Source of the DNA: Verrucomicrobiales bacterium | GTDB taxonomy: Bacteria; Verrucomicrobiota; Verrucomicrobiia; Verrucomicrobiales; DEV007 | NCBI GenBank assembly: GCA_029233965.1 | Contig: JARGOP010000040.1 | Location: 1-43,378 of the forward strand | Length of the DNA: 43,378 bases | Direction of reading: 5' to 3' | Shown: positions 24,973 to 32,644 of the stretch, piece after piece | Position numbering within the stretch: position 1 is the stretch's first letter | Layout of the letters: every line of letters starts with the position of its first letter | Translations under genes and position numbers: made by a program | Notes under the pieces: model-generated | Databases searched by the model: none | What the model was told of the DNA's origin: nothing | What the model saw: the letters and a program-made list of their open reading frames with translations, nothing else

Positions 24973-25859
24973 AAGACCAACCACCTTTCCCTTTCGAGGA
25001 CCCTTCTCAGGAGCGGTTCATTGACGCGGCCATCCGCGAACATGTCCGCATCGGAGCCGCTGGCGGAGACTCCGATCTTGTCCGCTCCATTCTCCTGGAA
25101 ACGGTGGAGCGCCAACGACCTGCCGCCCTTCCGGCGCCCGCGAAAACAGACGACCGCAGACTCTGGATCGCAGGAGTCGCCTCCGCCGCAGCGATTCTCG
25201 CGGCCCTCGCCACGCTTCTCGCCGTGCTTCCTTTTCGTTCCTCCCCGCGGGACATCGACGAAATCCGTTTTATCGTTCAATACGGACCGTCTCTGGAATC
25301 CCCCCCTTCTCCTGTGTTTTCAGCTCCTCCGCAGCAGCGGGAACCGGTTCCCTTCTCCGGTTCGATTGACATCGATATTGCTCACCAGCCGGTCGAGACA
25401 ACGATTCTCGAAGTAAACGAACCGAAACCTCTCGACCTTGCCTTCGCCCCGTCATTTTCCGAAGTGCCCAGGCCGGGATTCCGGGAGGATCGGCTTCAAA
25501 TCGTTGCCGATGAAACATCCGATTACGATGGTCGCCGCGTCTACGAAGGAAATGTGGTCGTCCAGCATGAGAATTTTCGACTCACTTCCGAGCGCGTCGA
25601 ACTGATCGGGCATGATAAAGGAGAGTCGCCCGGCGCGGTCCGGCTCACCTCATGGAACGCTCTCCTCGAACAGTCATCACCGGGCAGAACAGCTCTTGCG
25701 GAACAACTTGATTACGAGCCATCGACAAACCGTTTTTCACTTCTCGGAGTCGCTTTCCTCAACTCTCCTGAAGGCCAGCTGTCGGACTTTGCCCCGCAAG
25801 ACCGGGTCTACCTGATCGGTGATACCTTCATCGTGCAGAAAGAAGCGCAACCACGATAA
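24969..25859 (+). CDS. Single-pass membrane protein with LptA/OstA-like outer domain, putative anti-sigma factor
   Basis: A 296-residue protein. Residues 1-65 are cytoplasmic and helical (FIDAAIREHVRIGAAGGDSDLV). A single membrane helix spans 66-89. A proline-rich linker follows, and residues ~174-291 have the pattern of an LptA/OstA beta-jellyroll: YDGRRVYEGNVVVQHENFRLTS, later ALAEQLDYEPSTNRFSLLG. LptA-like domains bind lipopolysaccharide-type lipids. The topology and the 4-base overlap with the sigma gene fit a membrane anti-sigma factor, though no known anti-sigma motif such as a zinc HxxxCxxC is present. FecR-like domains are the usual outer part in this setting. The domain call rests on pattern reading and needs a profile search. 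Confidence 0.62.
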   Translation: MKDQPPFPFEDPSQERFIDAAIREHVRIGAAGGDSDLVRSILLETVERQRPAALPAPAKTDDRRLWIAGVASAAAILAALATLLAVLPFRSSPRDIDEIRFIVQYGPSLESPPSPVFSAPPQQREPVPFSGSIDIDIAHQPVETTILEVNEPKPLDLAFAPSFSEVPRPGFREDRLQIVADETSDYDGRRVYEGNVVVQHENFRLTSERVELIGHDKGESPGAVRLTSWNALLEQSSPGRTALAEQLDYEPSTNRFSLLGVAFLNSPEGQLSDFAPQDRVYLIGDTFIVQKEAQPR

Positions 25860-25895
25860 AATACGCAAAGCGGGAGGGGTAAAGTGATTTAGAGA

Positions 25896-26000
25896 ATGAC
25901 AAACGCTGCGACCTCTCTAGAATATGAACAGGTCCTCAACCAACTGGCCGCCCTGATTAGGATTCCGCACAAGAATCCCTCCTTAGTCTCCCCTCCTTAG
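25896..26000 (+). CDS. Possible 34-residue peptide gene before the terminator
   Basis: An ATG frame of 34 codons (MTNAATSLEYEQVLNQLAA...) ends at TAG 25998-26000, seven bases before a strong terminator hairpin. The first two-thirds reads like an amphipathic helix. A GGGAGGGG lies about 16 bases upstream, rather far for a Shine-Dalgarno. The last third is encoded by the tandem repeat. Coding status is unproven; it may simply be the sigma operon's trailer. Confidence 0.25.
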   Translation: MTNAATSLEYEQVLNQLAALIRIPHKNPSLVSPP

Positions 26001-26004
26001 TCTC
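25977..26004 (+). repeat. Perfect 14-bp tandem duplication
   Basis: CCCTCCTTAGTCTC occurs twice in a row at 25977-25990 and 25991-26004, immediately before the terminator hairpin. It looks like a replication slippage duplication; two units only, so not a CRISPR. Confidence 0.85.
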
Positions 26005-26006
26005 TT

Positions 26007-26040
26007 AAGACCGGCCTCAAAAAGGCCGGTCTTTGTGTTT
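26007..26040 (+). terminator. Rho-independent terminator after the sigma operon
   Basis: AAGACCGGCCT (26007-26017), a 5-base CAAAA loop and AGGCCGGTCTT (26023-26033) form a perfect 11-bp stem, followed by TTGTGTTT-like T-rich sequence. It ends the sigma factor/LptA-domain transcript and insulates the DUF423 gene that follows. Confidence 0.75.
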
Positions 26041-26068
26041 CCTGTGTTGCTTAACCTCTCAGCCCGCC

Positions 26069-26425
26069 ATGAATCGATCCGCCCGTATCAGGCTCGCCGC
26101 TTCCATTATTTTCCTGGGCATTGCCCTGGGAGCGTTCGGCGCTCACGGGCTTGCGGATCGACTTGAAGAGACCGGCCGACTGGCCAACTGGGAAACCGCG
26201 ACGCTCTATCATTTGCTTCACGGTCTCGCCATGTTCGTGATCGCCAGGCTCGGTAAACCGATCGGATTTTACTGGTTTCTCGCCGGCATCCTTCTTTTCT
26301 CGGGTAGTCTCTACGCACTGGCCCTCACCGATATCACAAAGCTGGGCGCGATCACTCCGCTTGGTGGAGTTTCCTTTCTGATCGGCTGGGCACGCTGGAT
26401 TTTTGCGGAGCAACCAGCCTCATGA
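26069..26425 (+). CDS. DUF423 family small membrane protein
   Basis: A 118-residue protein with four hydrophobic segments. The family text is clear: LGIALGAFGAHGLADRL near the N-terminus, YHLLHGLAMFV in the middle, and a FLIGWARW end (DUF423/YwdK-like). Its function is unknown. ATG at 26069 is preferred over an earlier in-frame start at 26033, which lies inside the terminator. Its stop overlaps the next gene's ATG by four bases. Confidence 0.85.
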   Translation: MNRSARIRLAASIIFLGIALGAFGAHGLADRLEETGRLANWETATLYHLLHGLAMFVIARLGKPIGFYWFLAGILLFSGSLYALALTDITKLGAITPLGGVSFLIGWARWIFAEQPAS

Positions 26426-26802
26426 TTCAGAAGTTCTATCGCTACGAAGAAGCAGCTCTCTTCGTGGAGGAAAAACTGGCCGGGGGCTACCATGCCTACA
26501 TCATGAACGAGGCGGTTGGATTCCTCTGGGGTCCCCGCACCGTTGGAGGCTTTCGAGTTTTCGTCTCCGACGAGCCGATTCCCGAAGGATCAGAAATCCC
26601 GGAACCGGACGATCTCGATGACCCGCTCTCGAAGCTCATCCGGACGGTTGTCCTCTCCTTCGTCGCGATCGGAGCGCTCGCAGGAGTGTTTCTCATTCTC
26701 GTGGCTCTTCCCACCGTTCTCACCCTTCTCGCGACACTGGGCGCGGTCATTCTCGGCGGCTACTTCATTTTCAACCGTGACACGAGGCGCCCCCCTCTCT
26801 AA
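26422..26802 (+). CDS. Small membrane protein of unknown function
   Basis: A 126-residue protein. Residues 1-70 are soluble and resemble a compact alpha/beta fold with a stretch YHAYIMNEAVGFLWGP; residues ~72-115 hold two hydrophobic helices, followed by a basic tail (NRDTRRPPL). I do not recognise the family. The ATGA overlap with the DUF423 gene implies co-translation. A soluble segment in front of a paired membrane anchor suggests a cytoplasmic domain tethered to the membrane. Confidence 0.65.
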   Translation: MIQKFYRYEEAALFVEEKLAGGYHAYIMNEAVGFLWGPRTVGGFRVFVSDEPIPEGSEIPEPDDLDDPLSKLIRTVVLSFVAIGALAGVFLILVALPTVLTLLATLGAVILGGYFIFNRDTRRPPL

Positions 26803-26820
26803 CCTTCTGGCCTTACCGAT

Positions 26821-27573
26821 ATGAAAACAGCCCCCTTCGCGTTCCTTCTCCTCGTCTTCACCGTCTTCGCTCAAGCGGACGAAAGACTCACCTGCTATGA
26901 GCTTCGCACCTACCACGCCAACGAAGGCAAACTTGAAGCTCTACACGCCCGTTTCCGTGACCACACCATGGGTCTTTTCGAGAAACACGGGATGACCAAT
27001 TTGATCTACTGGACTCCGGTGGAAAACGAAAAAAATCTTCTTATTTACCTTCTGGGATACCCTGACAAAGAGGCACGCGATGCTTCCTGGAAAGCCTTCC
27101 GGGATGATGCCGACTGGCAGGCCGCCTATGAAGCCTCCACCACCGATGGAAAGCTCGTTGCCAGGGTCGACAGCCTCTTCCTCGAACTCACCGATTACTC
27201 CCCCGTTTCCGTTTTCCCCGAAACAGAAACCGCACCGCTCTACGAAATGCGTCAATACACCACGAACGAGGACAAGCTCGATGACCTCGACGCCCGCTTT
27301 CGTGACCACACCATCGGCCTCTTCACGAAGCACGGAGTCACCAACCTACCCTATTTTCATCTCGCCGAAGGTCAGGAAGCCGCCGGGAATACGCTCCTCT
27401 ATTTCATCTCCGCACCTTCCGGGGACGCCCGCGATGCGTCGTTCAAAGCCTTCAGTGAAGACCCCGCCTGGCAGGCCGCTCGTGATGCTTCAGAGAAGGA
27501 CGGGAAATTGCTGATCAAAAAAGGCGTCCAGTCGACCTTTCTGAAGACCACGGATTATTCCCCGGTGAAGTAG
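26821..27573 (+). CDS. Secreted protein with two tandem NIPSNAP domains
   Basis: A 250-residue protein with a signal peptide (cleaved near AQA, residue ~18). Two NIPSNAP repeats follow, at ~24-120 and ~135-245. They share YELR/YEMR starts, ARFRDHT, GLF.KHG and the ending TDYSPV. NIPSNAP domains are dimeric ferredoxin-like folds; in PVC bacteria secreted versions are common but have no known reaction. The two copies are very close, indicating a recent internal duplication; they could fold as one pseudo-dimer. It sits 18 bases after the small membrane protein gene. Confidence 0.85.
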   Translation: MKTAPFAFLLLVFTVFAQADERLTCYELRTYHANEGKLEALHARFRDHTMGLFEKHGMTNLIYWTPVENEKNLLIYLLGYPDKEARDASWKAFRDDADWQAAYEASTTDGKLVARVDSLFLELTDYSPVSVFPETETAPLYEMRQYTTNEDKLDDLDARFRDHTIGLFTKHGVTNLPYFHLAEGQEAAGNTLLYFISAPSGDARDASFKAFSEDPAWQAARDASEKDGKLLIKKGVQSTFLKTTDYSPVK

Positions 27574-27629
27574 CCCCGGATCGCCACTTTTCGTGAACCG
27601 GTTTGCGGCGAACCTTTCTATCCACAAAA

Positions 27630-27657
27630 AAGCCGCCCTGCTCTCACAGGACGGCTT
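27630..27657 (-). terminator. Rho-independent terminator for the minus-strand cytochrome gene
   Basis: On the minus strand AAGCCGTCCTG, a 6-base loop and CAGGGCGGCTT pair over 11 positions with one mismatch, then TTTTTTGTGG. It sits about 30 bases after the cytochrome stop. On the plus strand no T-run follows, so it does not serve the NIPSNAP gene. Confidence 0.7.
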
Positions 27658-27688
27658 CCAGGAAAGTTATTCAGAGACGGGAGTCGGT

Positions 27689-28177
27689 TTACTCGAATGT
27701 CTCGACAGTGCCGGGCTCTTTCTCTTTGCCGTCCCAATCAAGACCTTCCTGAGGTGCAGGATCTTCAGTCCAGTCGCCGAACTCAGCACCCTGCTCGATC
27801 CACTTGGCAAAAAGCTCTTTCTCGGCATCGGTCCACTGCGGCGATTTTCCTTCCGGCGGGAAGTGATACTCGTCATCAATCGGAAGCAGCGTCACTTCGA
27901 GCATGCGGCTCTCATCCGGCTTGCCGGGAACGAGGACGAGCTCACCATCTTCGTCCTCCGCCGTGAGAATACCCTCCTTCGTCGCGAAGACGATATCAGC
28001 TTTCGGCTTCCGGGTGCGTCCGCGCTCATCCTCGTAGGCAGGTGCATGGCACTTCACGCAGCCCGACTTTACGAAGGGATAGATCTGAGTGGCAAAATCG
28101 ATTTTCTCTTCGGCCTGCAGGCTAGCTGCCGGCACGCCGAGACCGAGGAGTGTGAGAATGAGGATATTCTTTCGCAT
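27689..28177 (-). CDS. Secreted single-heme c-type cytochrome domain protein (planctomycete type)
   Basis: A 162-residue protein with a signal peptide (MRKNILILTLLGLG...LQA). One heme site, CVKCH, lies in the phrase IYPFVKSGCVKCHAP, and the later text KPDESRMLEVTLLPIDDEYHFPPEG and WIEQGAEFG is typical of the planctomycete cytochrome C domain, where a methionine or histidine completes the heme. In these phyla the domain is often fused to DUF1553/DUF1549; here it stands alone. ATG at 28177 is chosen because it starts a normal signal peptide; the frame opens 16 codons further up. It is divergent from the metalloprotease gene with about 50 bases between. Confidence 0.82.
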   Translation of the reverse strand: MRKNILILTLLGLGVPAASLQAEEKIDFATQIYPFVKSGCVKCHAPAYEDERGRTRKPKADIVFATKEGILTAEDEDGELVLVPGKPDESRMLEVTLLPIDDEYHFPPEGKSPQWTDAEKELFAKWIEQGAEFGDWTEDPAPQEGLDWDGKEKEPGTVETFE

Positions 28178-28228
28178 AATAGAGGTGTGTTTTTTTACAA
28201 ACGCTTCAGAATATAGGACGATCACGAT

Positions 28229-30838
28229 ATGAGTTCAATGCACAAATCCTCCCTTTTCATGGACCCGGCAGTCCTGACCCGACTGTTTCTTTTCGTTGTT
28301 GGTCTTTTCCTTTGTGTTCCTGTCATGGCCGAAGAGAAGGAATCAGACGAAAAGGAGGAGAAAGACAAAAAAGAAGAGGTCACGGTCGAAAAACTTCTCG
28401 AAAAATGCGATACCCTCGACGGACTCTTTCCGGTGCACCAGAATCGCGAGAACGGGAAAATCTATCTCGAAGTCGCTCTCGATCAGATTTCCGACGACGA
28501 GACGATTCGTGAATACATCCACTTCAGCCACACCCTCGATGGCGTGACCGACCTTGGGTTCTTCCGCGGCCAGTTCAGCGATGCCCGCGTCTTCAAGATC
28601 AGAAGGCACTTTGAAAAGATCGAATTCGTCGCCCGCAACACCTCCTTCTATTTTAATCCTGACAGTGCATTAAAACGTGCCGCAGAGGCAAACATCTCGG
28701 AAGCCATTCTCGCGAGCCAGAAAATTGAAGCCGAAGACAATGAGAAAGGGATGCTCCTCATTGAAGCCGACGCTATTTTTCTGAAAGAGTTCTTCCGTCA
28801 GCTGAAATCAGGGAAGTCGAAGGACGACAAAGCGGACACTTTCAAACTGGGAGATCTTTCAAAGGACCGAACCCGTTTTCTGGAGTCAAAGAGCTTCCCC
28901 GACAACACGCTTTTCCGCGTGCAGTACGTCTTCGAGAACCTTCATCCATCAGAGTATGGCGATGAGGACGTAACCGACTCGCGATTCGTCACGATCAAGG
29001 TGCAGCACACGCTGATGGAGATGCCGGAGAACGGTTACGAGCCCCGCTTCGACGACGCGCGAGTCGGCTATTTCACGACACAAGTGACTGACCTGACCTC
29101 GAAGTCGAGCGCTCCCTACCGGGATTTCATCCATCGCTGGCACTTGAAGAAGCAGAATCCGGAAGCCGCAACCTCAGATCCGGTTGAGCCGATCACCTGG
29201 TGGATCGAGAACACGACTCCCGTCGAGATCCGTGACACGATCCGCGACGCGGTCCTCGGGTGGAATGCTGCGTTTGAATCGGCCGGCATCACCAACGCGA
29301 TCGAAGTCAAAATCCAGCCGGACGACGCGGAGTGGGACTCCGATGACATCCGCTATCACGTCCTCCGCTGGACATCCTCGCCGGATCCTCCTTTCGGTGG
29401 CTACGGCCCCAGCTTCGTGAACCCGCGGACCGGACAGATCCTCGGTGCCGACATCATGCTCGAGTATGTCTATCTCACCAACCGGATCCGGCTTCAGGAG
29501 ATTGTGAAACTGGGAGGAAGTGAGCGCTCCGCATCCCTACCCCCGGGACCTCAACGGGGCCATCAATGCGCCCATGGGGCCTGCCTTCACACGAGCCGCA
29601 TTGCCGGGACCGCGATTCTGCGAGCCCAGGCAGCCCGGTTCGGAAACGGGCCGCTCGATGAAGAGGAACTCATCCGCCAGGGACTGACAGAGCTGATCCT
29701 GCATGAGGTCGGGCACACCATCGGGCTGAATCACAACTTCAGGGCGAGCCATCTCTACAATCGAAAACAGGCTCATGATACGGAACTCACTTCGCAAACC
29801 GGGGTTTGTGCTTCGGTGATGGACTACGCTTCCGTTAATCTTGCGCTGAACCCTGAAGAGCAGGGCCACTACTTTTCCATCGTTCCCGGTCCCTACGATC
29901 ATTGGGCCATTCGCGCCGGCTACGGTCCTGAAGATGAGCTTGTTTCAGTGCTTTCAGAATCAACCCGACCCGAACACGCCTTCGCCAACGACGCCGACGA
30001 CATGCGGAAAACCGGTCGCGGAATTGATCCGCGGGCAATGATCAACGATCTCACGAACGAGCCCGTCGAGAACGCAGTCGATCGAATGACGCTCGTGAAG
30101 CAGACCTTCCCGAAGCTCGAAGCACAATTCCCGGTCGACGGCGAGAGCTACCACGAACTCCGCACTGCTTTTGCCACGCTCATGCGGGAGTATGAGCGTT
30201 CCGCGATCACCATTTCAAGGTTCATCGGAGGCGTGGAAATCGACAGGGCTTTGCACGGGCAGGATGGTGCCTCCCCCGAACCTTTGACCCCGGTTTCAAA
30301 AGACGAACAGCAAAACGCGCTCACCGCCCTGGGAATCCATGTTTTCGGCCCGGGGGCGATCCGCTTTCCCGACGGGTTGATCGCAAAGCTCCAGCTGCAA
30401 AGGCGCGGCTTCGACTTCTTCGATCTCGACCAGAACGAAGATCCGAAGATTCACGACAGCATCCTCGGCATGCAGAAAGACGTGCTCGATCAAATTCTTC
30501 ACCCCCACACCCTTGAGAGGATCATTGACTCCGAACTCTATGGTAATACCTACGATCTCGGGGCCTTCATGAGCGAACTCGACAACCTTGTCATGGAAGG
30601 CGATGCCGACGGGAAACCGGATACCTTTCGGGAGGCACTCCAACTTGAGTATATCGATCGCCTCATCCGTATGAGCGGGCTCGAAGGGGATTCAAAGCAC
30701 CCACCGGCAGCCCGCAGCGAGGCGGTTCGACTCCTCACGATGCGTTCGGTCTCGCTGGAGGCTGGACAATATGAGGGGCTCCCCCGCCACCAGATTTTTC
30801 TCACCCGTAGGATCGCCAACGCCCTCGCCCAAAAATGA
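28229..30838 (+). CDS. Secreted zinc-dependent metalloprotease of the DUF5117/DUF4953 type
   Basis: An 869-residue protein. A signal peptide ends near VMAEE (~35) and is followed by a very acidic/basic stretch (EKESDEKEEKDKKEE). Residues ~45-310 correspond to the N-terminal DUF5117/DUF5118-like part and ~310-869 to a metzincin-like peptidase. The zinc motif is His492-Glu493-xx-His496-xx-Gly499-xx-His502, and SVMDYASVN downstream is a good Met-turn. Target proteins are unknown. The stretch around residues 430-450 (SERSASLPPGPQ) is low in similarity to what I recall of the family, but the frame continues and no frameshift is needed. Its stop overlaps the esterase ATG (ATGA). Confidence 0.85.
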   Translation: MSSMHKSSLFMDPAVLTRLFLFVVGLFLCVPVMAEEKESDEKEEKDKKEEVTVEKLLEKCDTLDGLFPVHQNRENGKIYLEVALDQISDDETIREYIHFSHTLDGVTDLGFFRGQFSDARVFKIRRHFEKIEFVARNTSFYFNPDSALKRAAEANISEAILASQKIEAEDNEKGMLLIEADAIFLKEFFRQLKSGKSKDDKADTFKLGDLSKDRTRFLESKSFPDNTLFRVQYVFENLHPSEYGDEDVTDSRFVTIKVQHTLMEMPENGYEPRFDDARVGYFTTQVTDLTSKSSAPYRDFIHRWHLKKQNPEAATSDPVEPITWWIENTTPVEIRDTIRDAVLGWNAAFESAGITNAIEVKIQPDDAEWDSDDIRYHVLRWTSSPDPPFGGYGPSFVNPRTGQILGADIMLEYVYLTNRIRLQEIVKLGGSERSASLPPGPQRGHQCAHGACLHTSRIAGTAILRAQAARFGNGPLDEEELIRQGLTELILHEVGHTIGLNHNFRASHLYNRKQAHDTELTSQTGVCASVMDYASVNLALNPEEQGHYFSIVPGPYDHWAIRAGYGPEDELVSVLSESTRPEHAFANDADDMRKTGRGIDPRAMINDLTNEPVENAVDRMTLVKQTFPKLEAQFPVDGESYHELRTAFATLMREYERSAITISRFIGGVEIDRALHGQDGASPEPLTPVSKDEQQNALTALGIHVFGPGAIRFPDGLIAKLQLQRRGFDFFDLDQNEDPKIHDSILGMQKDVLDQILHPHTLERIIDSELYGNTYDLGAFMSELDNLVMEGDADGKPDTFREALQLEYIDRLIRMSGLEGDSKHPPAARSEAVRLLTMRSVSLEAGQYEGLPRHQIFLTRRIANALAQK

Positions 30839-31878
30839 AGACATCTCTATTCGTCCTTGCTCTCAGCACCTCGCTCGCCTTCGCCGTTTCACCGGAGCGT
30901 CTCGCGACATTTCTGGATCGCTATCCCGAAGCGGATACCGATCAGAACGGCACCCTGACTGAAGCAGAAGCCCTTGCCTTCCGTGAATCGATGCAAAACC
31001 GCTCGGGCGATGACCGGAAAGGAAGACAACGGGAACGGATCGCTCCGACTCATACCGACGTTGCCTACGGCGAGCACGAACGGCAACGCTTCGATGTCTG
31101 GGTTCCCGAAAGGAACGACGATCCTCGAAAGTTCCCCGTCCTGATCTATTTCCACGGCGGGGGATTCGTCGCAGGCGACAAATCACAGTTCGATCCGACC
31201 ACCTACCTTGCGGCCGGGATCGCCTGTGCCAGTGTGAACTATCGTTTCGTCGATGGCGAGAACACGATCAGTCCGATTCCCTTTGAAGACAGCATGAGGG
31301 CCGTCCAGACGATCCGGCATCGGGCACTCGAGTGGGGACTGGATCCCGGAAGAATCGCGCTCTCAGGCGGGTCGGCAGGTGCCGTCATCACGCTGTGGCT
31401 GGGCTATCACGATGATCTCGCCGAGCCCGGGGCGGAGGATCCCATCCGCAGAGAATCGACGAGGGTCAATTGCCTCATTCCCATCAACGGCCCCACCAAT
31501 CTCATGCCGGACTGGATCGTCAAGAATATCGGAGGCAGCAAAGAGGTCCACGGCAGCTTTCCGAAACTGTTCGGAGAACCGGTCACGCACCCTCCCGGGA
31601 ACTCTCTGAAAGCGAAAGTCATGGCAATTTCACCCTGGGAATTTGTCAGTGCGGACGACCCTCCCACCTACCTCGTCTACACAGGTCCGTTGGACGACAC
31701 CCCTCTTCCCGAAACCGCGACTTCGGGCAAAGTGATTCACCACCCGGCCTTTGGCGAGGCGCTGAAGGAAAAACTCGACGCGGTCGGAGTCGCGAATGAC
31801 TTTCGCCACGGCTTTGATCCCAGGGGAACCCCGAACCTCGCCGAGTATCTCATGACACAATTCGGGATGATGGAATAA
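30835..31878 (+). CDS. Secreted alpha/beta-hydrolase (esterase, HSL-like) with EF-hand calcium loop
   Basis: A 347-residue protein with a signal peptide (cut near AFA, ~17). Directly after it is a canonical EF-hand loop: Asp34, Asp36, Asn38, Thr40 and Glu45 in DTDQNGTLTEAE. The hydrolase part shows the oxyanion HGGG (FHGGGFVAG) and the nucleophile GGSAG. This is the BD-FAE/HSL type of alpha/beta-hydrolase, acting on carboxylic esters such as acetylated or feruloylated glycans. Co-translated with the metalloprotease through a 4-base overlap, so the two likely act in the same extracytoplasmic process. Ends seven bases from a converging cytochrome gene. Confidence 0.83.
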   Translation: MKTSLFVLALSTSLAFAVSPERLATFLDRYPEADTDQNGTLTEAEALAFRESMQNRSGDDRKGRQRERIAPTHTDVAYGEHERQRFDVWVPERNDDPRKFPVLIYFHGGGFVAGDKSQFDPTTYLAAGIACASVNYRFVDGENTISPIPFEDSMRAVQTIRHRALEWGLDPGRIALSGGSAGAVITLWLGYHDDLAEPGAEDPIRRESTRVNCLIPINGPTNLMPDWIVKNIGGSKEVHGSFPKLFGEPVTHPPGNSLKAKVMAISPWEFVSADDPPTYLVYTGPLDDTPLPETATSGKVIHHPAFGEALKEKLDAVGVANDFRHGFDPRGTPNLAEYLMTQFGMME

Positions 31879-31885
31879 GGAGGGA

Positions 31886-32644
31886 TCAACGATCACGCGC
31901 CGGTCGGGGATCATCCCCATGCGCCAGCGCTCCGATGTAATCGACGAGAAGATCGATTTCCTCGTCACTGAGTCCTGAGGTCACGTTGACCATCTTGTTG
32001 CCATACGCATCCGTCTCGGCGGCCCCCCGTTTCCCCTCGTGGAAGTTCTCGAGTTGCCTGCGAATGTAGCTGCGATTCAGGGAAATCAACTGAGCACTCT
32101 TAAAGACCACCTCTCCTTTTCCGTTGTAGCGATGACACTCCATGCACTCATTCGCGAAGAGGTAGCGACCTTTTTCGATCTCAGCGTCTTCCCCGGGGTG
32201 TTCAGTCAGGATGATCGGGAGCTTTGATACCGTTTCAGCGGCCTCCTTGATTTGCTCTTCTGTCAAGGTCAGGGCAATCGCGCGCATTTGCCGACCCGGT
32301 GCGTCATCATGATGGGCACCCCGCTCCCCTTCCCGGAACTTTCGAAACTGCTCCTCAATATACCAGGCGGGCAATCCTGCAATCGACGGGCTTTTGACTT
32401 CCTCATTTCCCTCGCCCTTCGGTCCGTGACAGGCCGCACAGACCTGAGCATAGGCTCCCTCCGAAGAAATTCCTGCCCCGGCGATATCCGGCTCCGCTGC
32501 GAAAACGGGAGCCTCTTCCCAAAGCGATTCGACGTCGACTTCGGAGGTTTCCTGAGCGGTCTCCTCTGAACAGGAAGTCAGGGCTCCGGCAAAAACGGAA
32601 AGAGCAACACAGGCAAACGCCCTCAACCACTCATGGCACCGCAC
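31886..32644 (-). CDS. Diheme c-type cytochrome lipoprotein (cytochrome c4-like)
   Basis: A 252-residue protein. I chose GTG at 32644, giving a 25-residue lipoprotein signal (MRCHEWLRAF...LTSC); it overlaps the upstream DUF4340 gene by 14 bases. Heme sites are CAACH (69-73) and CMECH (167-171), each followed by a c-type cytochrome fold; paired methionines follow (QMRAIALTL, KMVNVTSGL), as in cytochromes c4. The order resembles c4/c553 duplications. It should carry electrons in the periplasm, anchored to a membrane. Its place at the end of the Gld-type transporter operon is odd and may be an accident of gene order. Confidence 0.83.
   Translation of the reverse strand: MRCHEWLRAFACVALSVFAGALTSCSEETAQETSEVDVESLWEEAPVFAAEPDIAGAGISSEGAYAQVCAACHGPKGEGNEEVKSPSIAGLPAWYIEEQFRKFREGERGAHHDDAPGRQMRAIALTLTEEQIKEAAETVSKLPIILTEHPGEDAEIEKGRYLFANECMECHRYNGKGEVVFKSAQLISLNRSYIRRQLENFHEGKRGAAETDAYGNKMVNVTSGLSDEEIDLLVDYIGALAHGDDPRPARDR

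Noticed and set aside
25977-26004. CRISPR-like repeat
   Set aside because: Only two adjacent units, with no spacers and no cas genes nearby; it is a simple tandem duplication.
29500-29640. Possible frameshift in the metalloprotease gene
   Set aside because: The local protein text (SERSASLPPGPQ) looked odd, but the following HQCAHGACL text and the zinc motif continue in the same frame, so no shift is needed.
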